Part shown: positions 7,945 through 15,214 of the stretch, piece after piece
How positions within the stretch are numbered: the first letter of the stretch is position 1
How the letters are laid out: the number at the start of each line of letters is the position of its first letter
Origin: Rhodobacteraceae bacterium UBA1943
Lineage (GTDB): Bacteria; Pseudomonadota; Alphaproteobacteria; Rhodobacterales; Rhodobacteraceae
Assembly: GCA_002336845.1 (NCBI GenBank)
Contig: DDEX01000055.1
Location: forward strand, 1 to 20,207
Direction of reading: 5' to 3'
DNA: 20,207 bases
Made by a program: the position numbers and the translations under genes
Notes under the pieces: generated by a model
Told to the model about the DNA's origin: nothing
Seen by the model: only the letters and a program-made list of their open reading frames with translations
The model's database searches: none

Positions 7945-7974
7945 GATGAAACTTCGTTCCAAAGCCGCTATATC
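7945..7974 (+). promoter_or_regulatory. Weak candidate promoter of the peroxiredoxin gene
   Basis: TATATC at 7969-7974 is a fair -10 box and GATGAA at 7945-7950 a poor -35, with 18 bases between. Transcription would begin near 7981, giving a short leader that contains the AAGGAG ribosome site before the ATG at 8004. The -35 match is weak, so this is tentative. Confidence 0.3.
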
Positions 7975-8003
7975 GCAGCCAGACAAACCCGAAGGAGACC
8001 GCC

Positions 8004-8660
8004 ATGGGCATCCGCATCAACGACATCGCGCCGGATTTCACCGCCGACTCGACTGCTGGGACCATCCATTTCCACGATTGGCTGGGCGACAGCTATGCCA
8101 TCATCTTCAGCCACCCGCGCGATTTCACGCCCGTCTGCACCACCGAGTTCGGTGCGGTTGCCCAACTGGCGCCCGAGTTTGCCAAACGCAAGACCAAGGT
8201 GATCGGCGTCTCGGTCGATTCGGTCGAAGATCATGGCAAATGGAAGCGCGACATCGAGGCTTTTGCCGGTGCGCCCGCCGATTTTCCGATCATCGACGAC
8301 ACCAGCCTGACGGTGGCCAAGGCCTATGACATGCTGCCCGCCGAATATTACCTGCCGACCGAGGGGCGCACACCCGCGAATACCGCCACGGTGCGCACCG
8401 TCTATATCATCGGGCCGGACAAGAAGGTGCGCCTGACCATGACCTATCCGATGTCGGTGGGCCGCAACTTCGCCGAGATCCTGCGCGCGCTGGATGCGGT
8501 GCAGGCCACCGACGGTGTGCCCTTTGCCACCCCGGCCAACTGGGTGCCCGGTCAGGATGTGATCGTCGCGCTCTCGGTTTCGACCGAGGATGCCAAGGCC
8601 AAGTTTGGTGATCTGGACATCAAGCTGCCCTATCTGCGCTTTGCCAAGCGGCCTGCCTGA
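8004..8660 (+). CDS. 1-Cys peroxiredoxin (Prx6 subfamily)
   Basis: A 218-residue thiol peroxidase that reduces hydrogen peroxide and organic hydroperoxides in the cytoplasm. The peroxidatic motif HPRDFTPVCTTEFG is complete, with Cys45 and the supporting Thr42. The conserved Arg in NTATVRTVYIIGP is also there. Cys45 is the only cysteine in the protein, so there is no resolving cysteine. Together with the long C-terminal extension (MTYPMSVGRNFAEILR onward, ending KLPYLRFAKRPA) this places it in the 1-Cys Prx6 group rather than AhpC. The start ATG follows AAGGAGA at normal spacing. It stands alone as a single-gene unit between a divergent aldehyde dehydrogenase and a hairpin at 8672-8712. The reductant that recycles the cysteine is not encoded nearby. 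Confidence 0.94.
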   Translation: MGIRINDIAPDFTADSTAGTIHFHDWLGDSYAIIFSHPRDFTPVCTTEFGAVAQLAPEFAKRKTKVIGVSVDSVEDHGKWKRDIEAFAGAPADFPIIDDTSLTVAKAYDMLPAEYYLPTEGRTPANTATVRTVYIIGPDKKVRLTMTYPMSVGRNFAEILRALDAVQATDGVPFATPANWVPGQDVIVALSVSTEDAKAKFGDLDIKLPYLRFAKRPA

Positions 8661-8671
8661 ACTGCAACAAC

Positions 8672-8712
8672 CCGAGTGGGGCGTCGCACAGGCCGTGCGG
8701 CACCCCACTCGG
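8672..8712. terminator. Hairpin after the peroxiredoxin gene, terminator-like
   Basis: A 10-bp perfect outer stem (CCGAGTGGGG at 8672-8681 with CCCCACTCGG at 8703-8712) encloses a smaller GTGCG/CGCAC stem. It begins 11 bases after the peroxiredoxin stop. No T tract follows (CAATAACC), so it may protect the 3' end, or terminate inefficiently, rather than act as a classical intrinsic terminator. Confidence 0.55.
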
Positions 8713-8908
8713 CAATAACCTGCTCAACCATGGGTAATGTGATCGCCTTTGACGCGTGGTCGCTCTTCTGCTTTTGCGCGCAGTCTGCTAGGCGATTGCC
8801 ACGACACTGAACCCTGGACCGCAAAGCCCGCACTGCTTTGGCAGTTGGCACCTCTCCACTGATCGGTTGTCCTTTTGACGCAATTCACTGGTCACGCCGG
8901 AGTCTGCA

Positions 8909-10159
8909 ATGGGGCCCGTTGTTTACGATTTGACGGAGGTATTTTACGCCTCTCGTGGGAAGTTGAAGTTTTACGGAATTGCGCGGGTCGTCATCGACAT
9001 AGCGCGAGAGCTTAGAAAGCTGGACCCGAGTGTTCGCTTTGCGCTCTATTCGCCTGGGCATGACGATTTTTTCGAAGTTTTCCCTGAGCTTGACGATGAG
9101 CGGGAAGCCGGAGTCGAATTGAATGTTCCGCTTGCCGCCTCGCCGCTTCGGGTGCGAGAGGTCTATCATCGGAACAGGCGTGTGATTGCGCCGCTGCTGG
9201 CCGTCACAAAGCCAGTGATCCGTGCGGCGAACCGTCGCCGGTGGCGGCTGGCAGGTGCGAACTTGCCCCGGATCAATCTTGATGGCTGCAAGTTCATAAT
9301 GACGGGCAGACCAAAGTTGATGCTGTCGCCAATCGAATCCATCAAGCGCAAGAAGTGGAAGGTGGAGATTCATGCGCTGCTGCATGATATGATTCCGCTG
9401 CACAACTTTAGCGGGCACGCCAGCCACTCCTTTCCGCGCAACTTCATGATGGATAACCGCTATGTGATCGAGCAGGCGCATCAGATCATTGCAAATTCAG
9501 AGTTCACCAAGCGCGACATCGAGGATTTTTCGGCCAAGGGCATCATGCCGCCGCTTCGCAGGATTGTGGCAGTTCCGTTGGTGCATGAATGCCGGGCGGG
9601 CGATGAGCCTGCACAAAAGCAGATTCCGAACGAACCCTACCTGCTTGCCGTTGGTGCCCTCGTTGGCCGCAAGAATATCGAGATCGCGTTCAACGCGATG
9701 CTGGACCTGGCAGCCCGTGGGAGGCCTGTGCCCCGGCTTGTTCTGGCTGGCGCCGTGCGGGATCACATCAAGGCATATCTGGCACAAGAGCGGTATGCGC
9801 CAATTCGTGACTTGGTAGAACAATCGGCCAACCCGAACCAGACCGATCTGGTTCGCTATTACGAGCAGGCGGTGGCGCTGGTCATTGCCAGCCGGATGGA
9901 GGGCTGGGGCCTTCCTGCCGGTGAGGCGCTGTGGCTGGGAACGCCCGTGCTCTGTTCAACCGCACCGGTGTTCCAGGAGGTTTGCGGGGATCTTGGACTC
10001 TACTTCGATCCTGATGATCCGCGCGCCCTGGCGGACCACATCGACCGTTTGATGAATGAGGATGGTTTTCGAGATGGGCTGGTGGCCCGTATCCGCGCCG
10101 CCCGGCCGCAGTTGCGGAAATGGGAGGATGTCGGGCGCGATATTCTCGCGGTCGTCTAA
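8909..10159 (+). CDS. GT-B fold glycosyltransferase, family 4-like
   Basis: A 416-residue glycosyltransferase predicted to transfer a sugar from a nucleotide-sugar donor, as in synthesis of a surface polysaccharide. The C-terminal donor half shows LLAVGALVGRKNIEIAF, then VIASRMEGWGLPAGEALWLGTPVL with the E-x7-E pair Glu331 and Glu339, and then YFDPDDPRALADHI. These are hallmarks of GT4-type GT-B enzymes. The N-terminal acceptor half is less conserved and contains HDMIPLHN and ANSEFTKRDIEDF, the latter typical of the interdomain region. The ATG has GGAG seven bases upstream. There are no other sugar-related genes in the window. The 5' half has visibly lower GC than its neighbours (29 of 60 bases G+C in 8941-9000), suggesting transfer from elsewhere. 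Donor and acceptor are unknown. Confidence 0.82.
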   Translation: MGPVVYDLTEVFYASRGKLKFYGIARVVIDIARELRKLDPSVRFALYSPGHDDFFEVFPELDDEREAGVELNVPLAASPLRVREVYHRNRRVIAPLLAVTKPVIRAANRRRWRLAGANLPRINLDGCKFIMTGRPKLMLSPIESIKRKKWKVEIHALLHDMIPLHNFSGHASHSFPRNFMMDNRYVIEQAHQIIANSEFTKRDIEDFSAKGIMPPLRRIVAVPLVHECRAGDEPAQKQIPNEPYLLAVGALVGRKNIEIAFNAMLDLAARGRPVPRLVLAGAVRDHIKAYLAQERYAPIRDLVEQSANPNQTDLVRYYEQAVALVIASRMEGWGLPAGEALWLGTPVLCSTAPVFQEVCGDLGLYFDPDDPRALADHIDRLMNEDGFRDGLVARIRAARPQLRKWEDVGRDILAVV

Positions 10160-10175
10160 CAGGGCCACAAATTGA

Positions 10176-10207
10176 AAAAAGGCCCGGACCAAGGTCCGGG
10201 CCTTTTT
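10176..10207. terminator. Two-way intrinsic terminator between the glycosyltransferase gene and pnp
   Basis: A perfect inverted repeat pairs AAAAAGGCCCGGACC (10176-10190) with GGTCCGGGCCTTTTT (10193-10207), with T-rich ends on both strands. It lies 16 bases past the glycosyltransferase stop and 7 bases past the pnp stop. It is well placed to end both convergent transcripts. Confidence 0.93.
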
Positions 10208-10214
10208 GTCAGGC

Positions 10215-12356
10215 TCAGCCTTCTGCGGCTTCTTCTTTCTTCTCGGCGATTTCCTCGCCGGTTTCCTGATCGACCATCTTCATGCCAAGGCGCACCTTGC
10301 CGCGCTCGTCAAAGCCCAAGAGCTTGACCTTGACTTCCTGGCCTTCCTTCAGGATTTCATTCGGATGCGTCAGGCGCTTGCCCGCGATCTGGGACACATG
10401 CACCAGGCCGTCACGCTTGCCGAAGAAGTTTACAAAGGCACCGAAATCAACCAGTTTCACCACTTTGCCGGTGTAGATCTGGCCCACTTCCGGCTCTGCC
10501 ACGATCGACCAGATCATGTCATAGGCCTTCTTGATGGCCTTCTGGTCGTTCGAGGCGATCTTGATCATGCCGTCATCGTTGATATCGACCTTGGCGCCCG
10601 ACACTTCGACGATTTCACGGATGACCTTGCCGCCCGAGCCGATCACTTCGCGGATCTTGTCGGTCGGGATGCTCAGGGTCTCGATCTTGGGGGCATATTC
10701 GCTGAAGCCTTGCGGGGCCGACAGCGCCTTGCCCATCTCGGCCAGAATGTGCATCCGGCCGTCCTTGGCTTGCGCCAGGGCCTGTTCCATGATCTCGGGC
10801 GTGATGCCCGCGACCTTGATGTCCATTTGCAGGCTGGTGATGCCCGCTTCGGTGCCCGCGACTTTGAAGTCCATGTCGCCGAGGTGATCCTCGTCGCCAA
10901 GGATGTCGGTCAGCACGGCCCATTTGCCGTCATCTTCCAGGATCAGGCCCATGGCCACACCGGCGACCGGCGCCTTCAGCGGCACGCCCGCATCCATCAT
11001 CGACAGCGAACCGCCGCAGACCGAAGCCATGGACGACGAGCCGTTCGATTCCGTGATCTCGGACACGACGCGGATGGTGTAGGGGAAATCGGTCGGCGCA
11101 GGCAGAACCGCCTGCAACGCACGCCATGCCAGCTTGCCATGGCCAATCTCGCGGCGACCGGGCGAGCCCACGCGACCCACTTCGCCAACCGAATAGGGCG
11201 GGAAGTTGTAGTGCAGCAGGAAGTTCGACCGATAGTTGCCGTTCAGCGCGTCGATGATCTGCTCATCCTCGCCGGTGCCAAGGGTGGTCACAACCAGACC
11301 TTGGGTTTCGCCACGGGTGAACAGGGCCGACCCGTGGGTGCGCGGCAGGATGCCGGTTTCGCAGACGATCGGGCGCACGGTCTTGGTGTCACGCCCGTCG
11401 ATGCGGATGCCGTTGTTCACAACGTCGCCACGCAGGATCGAGGATTCCAGTTGCTTGATCGCCGAACCCAGGTTCGCGTCTTTCTGGTCTTCTTCCGACA
11501 GGGCGGCCTTGATCGCGTCAACCGCGGCGCCAATGGCGTTGGTGCGGTCCTGCTTGTCGCGGATCGCGAAGGCGGCGCGCATCTGGGTTTCGCCAGCCGC
11601 CTTCACCTTGGCATAGATCGCCGAGATGTCGGGGGGCGAGAAGTCGAAGGGTTCCTTGGCCGAGGTTTCGGCAAAGTCGATGATCAGGTCGATCACCGGC
11701 TGCATGGCGTCATGGCCAAACTTGACCGCGCCCAGCATCTCGGCCTCGGTCAGCTCATAGGCTTCGGATTCCACCATCATCACGGCGGTCTTGGTGCCGG
11801 CGATGACCAGATCCAGCCGCTGCTCGGGCTTCGAGCGCAGTTGGGTCATGTCATCCATGGCCGGGTTCAGAACATACTGGCCGTTGGTAAAGCCGACGCG
11901 CGCGGCGCCGATCGGGCCCATGAAGGGCACGCCCGAGACGGTCAGTGCGGCCGATGCGGCGATCATCGCCACGATGTCGGGGTCGTTGTGCAGGTCGCAC
12001 GACAGCACGGTCGCCATGACCAGCACTTCGTTCTTGAAGCCTTCAACGAACAGCGGGCGGCAGGGCCGGTCGATCAGGCGGGAAACCAGCGTTTCCTTTT
12101 CCGACGGGCGCGCCTCGCGCTTGAAGAAGCCGCCGGGGATCTTGCCGGCCGCGTAGTATTTTTCCTGATAATGCACGGTCAGGGGGAAAAAGTCCTGGCC
12201 GGGCTTGGGCGACTTGGCAAAGGTCACGTTGGCCATGACCGAGGTTTCCCCCAGCGTGGCGATGACCGAGCCATCGGCCTGACGCGCAACCTTGCCGGTT
12301 TCCAGCGTCAGCGTCTCGCCACCCCACTGGATTGATTTCTTGGTGATATTGAACAT
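10215..12356 (-). CDS. pnp: Polyribonucleotide nucleotidyltransferase (PNPase)
   Basis: A 713-residue phosphate-dependent 3'-to-5' exoribonuclease involved in mRNA turnover and sRNA stability. The full layout is present. The first RNase PH-like core opens KKSIQWGGETLTLETGKVA, with FFKREARPSEKE and RLIDRPCRPLF. A helical linker follows, then the second core with ITESNGSSSMASVCGGSL and the catalytic-site aspartates in DILGDEDHLGDMDFKVAG. The KH domain has IGSGGKVIREI near residue 570, and the S1 domain has YTGKVVKLVDFGAFVNF from about residue 625. The C-terminus is short and acidic (EKKEEAAEG). The ATG at 12356 is preceded by AGAGGGA at good spacing; longer starts have no site. In many proteobacteria pnp directly follows rpsO; here a reversed small gene lies between them. 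Confidence 0.97.
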   Translation of the reverse strand: MFNITKKSIQWGGETLTLETGKVARQADGSVIATLGETSVMANVTFAKSPKPGQDFFPLTVHYQEKYYAAGKIPGGFFKREARPSEKETLVSRLIDRPCRPLFVEGFKNEVLVMATVLSCDLHNDPDIVAMIAASAALTVSGVPFMGPIGAARVGFTNGQYVLNPAMDDMTQLRSKPEQRLDLVIAGTKTAVMMVESEAYELTEAEMLGAVKFGHDAMQPVIDLIIDFAETSAKEPFDFSPPDISAIYAKVKAAGETQMRAAFAIRDKQDRTNAIGAAVDAIKAALSEEDQKDANLGSAIKQLESSILRGDVVNNGIRIDGRDTKTVRPIVCETGILPRTHGSALFTRGETQGLVVTTLGTGEDEQIIDALNGNYRSNFLLHYNFPPYSVGEVGRVGSPGRREIGHGKLAWRALQAVLPAPTDFPYTIRVVSEITESNGSSSMASVCGGSLSMMDAGVPLKAPVAGVAMGLILEDDGKWAVLTDILGDEDHLGDMDFKVAGTEAGITSLQMDIKVAGITPEIMEQALAQAKDGRMHILAEMGKALSAPQGFSEYAPKIETLSIPTDKIREVIGSGGKVIREIVEVSGAKVDINDDGMIKIASNDQKAIKKAYDMIWSIVAEPEVGQIYTGKVVKLVDFGAFVNFFGKRDGLVHVSQIAGKRLTHPNEILKEGQEVKVKLLGFDERGKVRLGMKMVDQETGEEIAEKKEEAAEG

Positions 12357-12542
12357 TCGGTTCCCTCTGGAAGCATCTCCGGCCCCTGCCGGGTCTTCCG
12401 CATATGGCGGCCCCATTGCCGCCTCCCCCTATCCTTCGCATGCGGCCGGGGGCTGGCCTCACGTCACAGATTGCGGGCAAATACAGGAAAAGAAGGGGTT
12501 TGGGAAGGGGGTGGGGCCGAGTCGGTTCGGGCTAAATATGAC

Positions 12543-12572
12543 TTGTGGGACGTTGTCGAACTTACATATACT
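12543..12572 (+). promoter_or_regulatory. Candidate promoter of the small membrane-protein gene
   Basis: TTGTGG (12543-12548) and TATACT (12567-12572) are separated by 18 bases. Transcription would start near 12579, about 30 bases before the ATG at 12609. The surrounding DNA is AT-rich compared with the rest of the window. Confidence 0.45.
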
Positions 12573-12608
12573 TGTTGAGGCACTCGCTTGATCGTCCGGG
12601 AAGGTTTC

Positions 12609-12917
12609 ATGGAATTTTTGCTGATCGCGCCGATCCTTATGATAGGGCTGCTCATCTTTGGAATAGCCTTAGGTCGATCTCAGAAGGGATCACAGTTGCG
12701 ACCGTTCGGCCTTTTTGCATTGGCGTGCCTTTTTGCCCTTAGCTGGTGGACCTATGCCTTTGTCATGAAGAGCCCCACATCTGAAGGCGAGGCTGTAAGC
12801 CTGATTATAGTTGGTGATTTCATGAAAGTCGTTTCCTTCGGCTTTTGGATAGCCTTTGTCCTCGGTCTTGGTATTGGCTTTGCAACCAGAAAGACGGGGG
12901 GACAGTCAGCGTCATAA
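12609..12917 (+). CDS. Small three-helix membrane protein of unknown function
   Basis: I do not recognise a family. The 102-residue product begins MEFLLIAPILMIGLLIFG. It has three hydrophobic segments (about residues 3-21, 31-53 and 73-92) joined by short loops, with a short basic and polar tail (ATRKTGGQSAS). It is therefore probably an inner-membrane protein. The ATG at 12609 has GGGAAGG just upstream; a TTG at 12588 in the same frame is a weaker alternative. Base composition is unlike its neighbours: 27 of 60 bases are G+C both in 12601-12660 and in 12781-12840. It lies reversed between rpsO and pnp, facing rpsO, with its own candidate promoter. This suggests an inserted gene. Coding is supported by the clean hydrophobic pattern and ribosome site, not by homology. 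Confidence 0.6.
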   Translation: MEFLLIAPILMIGLLIFGIALGRSQKGSQLRPFGLFALACLFALSWWTYAFVMKSPTSEGEAVSLIIVGDFMKVVSFGFWIAFVLGLGIGFATRKTGGQSAS

Positions 12918-13007
12918 GCAACGCTGGGGTTGCCCGAGCTTAGGGCGCATGGGTTCCACAAGCGTGTGGGTTGGGGCAGTCTGCCCGGTATGACGTTTCT
13001 GCCAAAC

Positions 13008-13037
13008 CAAAACGCCCGCAGCTTGCGCTACGGGCGT
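13008..13037 (-). terminator. Intrinsic terminator of rpsO with a GCAA tetraloop
   Basis: Read on the minus strand, an 11-bp stem (ACGCCCGTAGC with GCTGCGGGCGT, one G-T wobble) closes a GCAA loop and runs directly into TTTTGG. It begins 21 bases after the rpsO stop. It should prevent most rpsO transcripts from running through the reversed gene towards pnp. Confidence 0.85.
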
Positions 13038-13058
13038 CCGATCCGAAACCGGATGCGC

Positions 13059-13328
13059 TTAGCGGCGCAGGCCCAGACGGGCGATCAGCGAGGCATAGCG
13101 GGCCTCATCGACCTTCTTCAGATAGTCCAAGAGCTTGCGGCGCTGGGCAACCTGCATCAGCAGGCCACGACGCGAATGGTTGTCTTTCTTGTGCGACTTG
13201 AAGTGCTCGGTCAGGGTCGCAATCCGCGACGACAGGATCGCAACCTGAACCTCGGGCGAGCCGGTGTCGCCTTCCTTGGTCGCGTATTCCTTGATCAGGC
13301 GGGCTTTTTCTTCGACGGTGATCGACAT
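13059..13328 (-). CDS. rpsO: 30S ribosomal protein S15
   Basis: An 89-residue protein, exactly the usual S15 length, binding the central domain of 16S rRNA during 30S assembly. The sequence opens MSITVEEKARLIKEYATKEG. It contains DTGSPEVQVAILSSRI and the highly conserved HKKDNHSRRGLLMQVAQRR, and ends LIARLGLRR. The ATG at 13328 follows AAGGAGA at good spacing; the frame is open further upstream but without S15-like sequence. A terminator follows immediately. In other bacteria S15 represses its own mRNA through a leader structure; whether that occurs here cannot be judged by eye. The expected downstream partner pnp is on the same strand but separated by a reversed gene. Confidence 0.97.
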   Translation of the reverse strand: MSITVEEKARLIKEYATKEGDTGSPEVQVAILSSRIATLTEHFKSHKKDNHSRRGLLMQVAQRRKLLDYLKKVDEARYASLIARLGLRR

Positions 13329-13599
13329 CGGATGTCTCCTTGCGGTTTGAAGTGACGGCACAAGCCGGGATGTCGTCCAGCAGGGCCCTTGGCTCCCCGT
13401 CAGGGGATGCGCGCGTATAGGGGGAAACGCGCGAAAAGGAAAGCCCGTTGTTGCCATTTACCATTCTGCCAGATTCCGGGCCTGAACGGGCCTGTTTCAT
13501 GCTAGGCTGATGTCGCGGAACCCATTGGTTTCCAAATGGTTTACTTCTTGTAGTCAACCCAGCGGCCCCACCCCTGGCCCCGGGGGAGCGGAGGCAAAT

Positions 13600-14616
13600 T
13601 TGCTTGGTTTGATCGGTCTGATGGGGGCTCTTGTTGCCGGCATAATGGTCGACTCGCTGGTCCCCGGCAACAATGATGGCCCGGACGAGGGCGAGGATGA
13701 GGCCCCTGATACGCCGGACGACCCCATGCCACTGGGCGACCTGCTGGGCGATGACGGTGCCACCTTGTCCGATCCTGTCGGCACGGGTGACGGGATGCCC
13801 CATTCCGATGACACGCCCCCGACCCCCGATCCGGCAGAAGTCTGGGCCGGGGGCGAGGGGGATGACATCCACTCCGGTCTGGGTGGGGACGACCAGATCA
13901 CCGGTGGCGGCGGGCAGGATTTGCTGGGCGGTCGCGACGGCAATGACACGATCGATGGCGGGGCGGGCAACGACGCGCTGGACGCAGGCGGCGGGGATGA
14001 TCTTGTTTCCGGCGGGGCAGGGGATGACTGGCTGCACGGCGGTGACGGAAACGATAGCCTGCAAGGTGGCACGGGTGATGATCGGCTGGCGGGCGGTGAG
14101 GGTGATGACAGCCTGAGCGGCGATGAGGGGAATGACGCTCTGGAAGGCGGCGGCGGGAATGACGTGCTGTCTGGTGGCGCGGGGGATGATGTGGTGTCGG
14201 GAGGTCGGGGCGATGACTGGCTGGAGGGCGGCGCGGGGCAGGATACGGTGGAGGGCGGCGACGGGAATGACCTGCTGTTCGGAGGGGAAGGCAGCGATTT
14301 CCTGAACGGCGGCACGGGCGACGATGCCCTGCATCTGTCGGGCGGCGACTGGGGCAATGGCGGAGAGGGGGCGGACAGCTTCCTGCTGGACGACCATACC
14401 CTGTCCGCCGGAGAGATCGCCCATATCGCCGACTACGACCCAACGCAGGACCATCTGGTCATCTACTACGATGCAACGGTGCATCCCGACCCGCATCTGA
14501 GCCTGTCTGCAGGAGAGGGTGGCAGCGTGACCCTGTTGATCGACGGCGTTCCGCTGGCGGCGCTGATGAACGGGGCGATGCCGGATCTGGCGGGGGTGGA
14601 GCTGCGGGCGGGGTAG
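13600..14616 (+). CDS. RTX (hemolysin-type calcium-binding) repeat protein
   Basis: A 338-residue acidic protein dominated by 18 tandem GGxGxDxUx nonapeptides, which bind calcium and fold as a parallel beta-roll. It starts with one hydrophobic segment (LGLIGLMGALVAGIMVDSLV), followed by an Asp/Pro-rich linker. After the repeats comes a C-terminal domain with IADYDPTQDHLVIYYD, like the region preceding the secretion signal in other RTX proteins, so type I secretion is likely. The start is taken as TTG at 13600 because GGAGG sits five bases upstream and translation then begins at the hydrophobic segment. An ATG at 13510 in the same frame would add 30 residues but has no ribosome site. No protease or lipase domain and no type I transporter genes are nearby. 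Its role (adhesion, matrix, S-layer-like) is unknown. Confidence 0.85.
   Translation: MLGLIGLMGALVAGIMVDSLVPGNNDGPDEGEDEAPDTPDDPMPLGDLLGDDGATLSDPVGTGDGMPHSDDTPPTPDPAEVWAGGEGDDIHSGLGGDDQITGGGGQDLLGGRDGNDTIDGGAGNDALDAGGGDDLVSGGAGDDWLHGGDGNDSLQGGTGDDRLAGGEGDDSLSGDEGNDALEGGGGNDVLSGGAGDDVVSGGRGDDWLEGGAGQDTVEGGDGNDLLFGGEGSDFLNGGTGDDALHLSGGDWGNGGEGADSFLLDDHTLSAGEIAHIADYDPTQDHLVIYYDATVHPDPHLSLSAGEGGSVTLLIDGVPLAALMNGAMPDLAGVELRAG
13849..14334 (+). repeat. 18 in-frame 27-base units encoding RTX nonapeptides
   Basis: Eighteen consecutive nine-residue units were counted, from GGEGDDIHS to GGTGDDALH, with no insertion or deletion between them. The last unit is followed by degenerate copies (LSGGDWGNGGEGADSF). 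The units differ in third-codon bases and in positions 3 and 9. They are therefore old protein repeats rather than a recent DNA expansion. Confidence 0.93.
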
Positions 14617-14621
14617 GGGGT

Positions 14622-14645
14622 GGTGCGTGAGATCACGCACCCTAC
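14622..14645 (-). repeat. REP palindrome 1, upstream of the RAYT gene
   Basis: On the minus strand GTAG (14645-14642) directly precedes a perfect 9-bp stem, GGTGCGTGA with TCACGCACC, around a two-base loop. It lies 5 bases after the RTX stop codon and ends 42 bases before the RAYT ATG, so it may also serve as the RTX gene's 3' stem-loop. A second GTAG followed by GGGGT occurs on the plus strand at 14613, overlapping the RTX stop. Confidence 0.88.
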
Positions 14646-14687
14646 GGTGTTTACCCGCCGTTAACCCTGAGCGGGTTTGGTGGGGCC

Positions 14688-15167
14688 ATGTCAGATTATC
14701 GCCGCCCACGGGCTCCCGGCGCCGCCATCTTTTTCACGGTCGCCTTGCAGGACCGGGCATCCACAGTGCTATGTGATCAGGTGCAGCGGCTGCGCGAAGC
14801 AGTGGCCGTTACCCGGTTCGAGCGCCCGTTCGGAATTGAGGCTTGGGTTGTGCTGCCCAACCACATGCACTGCATCTGGACCCTGCCCGCGGGGGACAGC
14901 GACTTTTCTACCCGTTGGCGGCTGATCAAGGCGCGGTTTTCGCGTGGGCTGGCCCCGGGCCGATTGCGAGACAGCCATGTTGCCCGGAAGGAACGCGGGA
15001 TTTGGCAGCGGCGGTATTGGGAACACCACATCCGGGACGAGGCGGATATGGCGGCGCATGTGCGGTATTGTTGGATGAACCCGGTCAAACACGGGTTGGT
15101 CGAACGGCCCGAGGATTGGCCGTATTCATCGGTTCACCGGGCGTTGGCAGAGGGAGGATATGAGTAG
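14688..15167 (+). CDS. rayT: REP-associated tyrosine transposase (RAYT, Y1/HUH type)
   Basis: A 159-residue single-strand DNA transposase-like protein of the IS200/IS605-related RAYT group. It would cut and join at REP hairpins through a tyrosine nucleophile. The opening SDYRRPRAPGAAIFFTVAL and EAWVVLPNHMHCIWTLP closely resemble my recollection of E. coli RayT (YafM). The HUH pair is His59 and His61, and the candidate nucleophile is Tyr127 in VRYCWMNPVKHGLV, at the place of E. coli Tyr115. The IWQRRYWEHHIRDEADM block is also typical. All expected residues are intact, so it is probably active. The ATG at 14688 has only a weak GGTGGGG site, suggesting low expression. Its TAG stop lies inside the GTAG head of the downstream REP. 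Base composition matches the host. Confidence 0.93.
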   Translation: MSDYRRPRAPGAAIFFTVALQDRASTVLCDQVQRLREAVAVTRFERPFGIEAWVVLPNHMHCIWTLPAGDSDFSTRWRLIKARFSRGLAPGRLRDSHVARKERGIWQRRYWEHHIRDEADMAAHVRYCWMNPVKHGLVERPEDWPYSSVHRALAEGGYE

Positions 15168-15187
15168 GGTGCGTGATTTCACGCACC
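15164..15187 (+). repeat. REP palindrome 2, fused to the RAYT stop codon
   Basis: GTAG (15164-15167) directly precedes a 9-bp stem, GGTGCGTGA with TCACGCACC, around a TT loop. The TAG of GTAG is the RAYT stop codon. It is oriented opposite to REP 1 and REP 3 and forms an inverted pair with REP 3. Confidence 0.9.
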
Positions 15188-15214
15188 ATTGCGTGGATTG
15201 TCGAGGGGTGGAAC

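Noticed and set aside
8672..8712. Further REP copy after the peroxiredoxin gene
   Set aside because: The stem sequence (CCGAGTGGGG) and the lack of GTAG show it is unrelated to the REP family near the RAYT.
8630..8851. 73-codon minus-strand open frame after the peroxiredoxin gene
   Set aside because: Overlaps the peroxiredoxin 3' end and the hairpin, lacks a ribosome site and shows no recognisable family.
10206..12335. 709-codon open frame on the plus strand opposite pnp
   Set aside because: Antisense shadow of pnp caused by high GC at third codon positions; its His/Asp/Arg-rich product matches no family and it has no ribosome site.
12930..13355. 141-codon plus-strand open frame over rpsO
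   Set aside because: Antisense to the certain S15 gene; no ribosome site.
13510..13599. 30-residue N-terminal extension of the RTX protein
   Set aside because: No Shine-Dalgarno before the ATG at 13510 and no protein-like pattern; the TTG at 13600 has GGAGG at good spacing.
13849..14334. Regular 27-base periodicity that could be taken for a CRISPR or satellite array
   Set aside because: Units are contiguous, in frame, diverged at third positions and encode RTX nonapeptides; there are no spacers.
13105..14709. Long minus-strand open frames with Pro/Ser- and Ile/Val-rich repeats opposite the RTX gene
   Set aside because: The repeats are the mirror of the RTX nonapeptide codons, not an independent protein.
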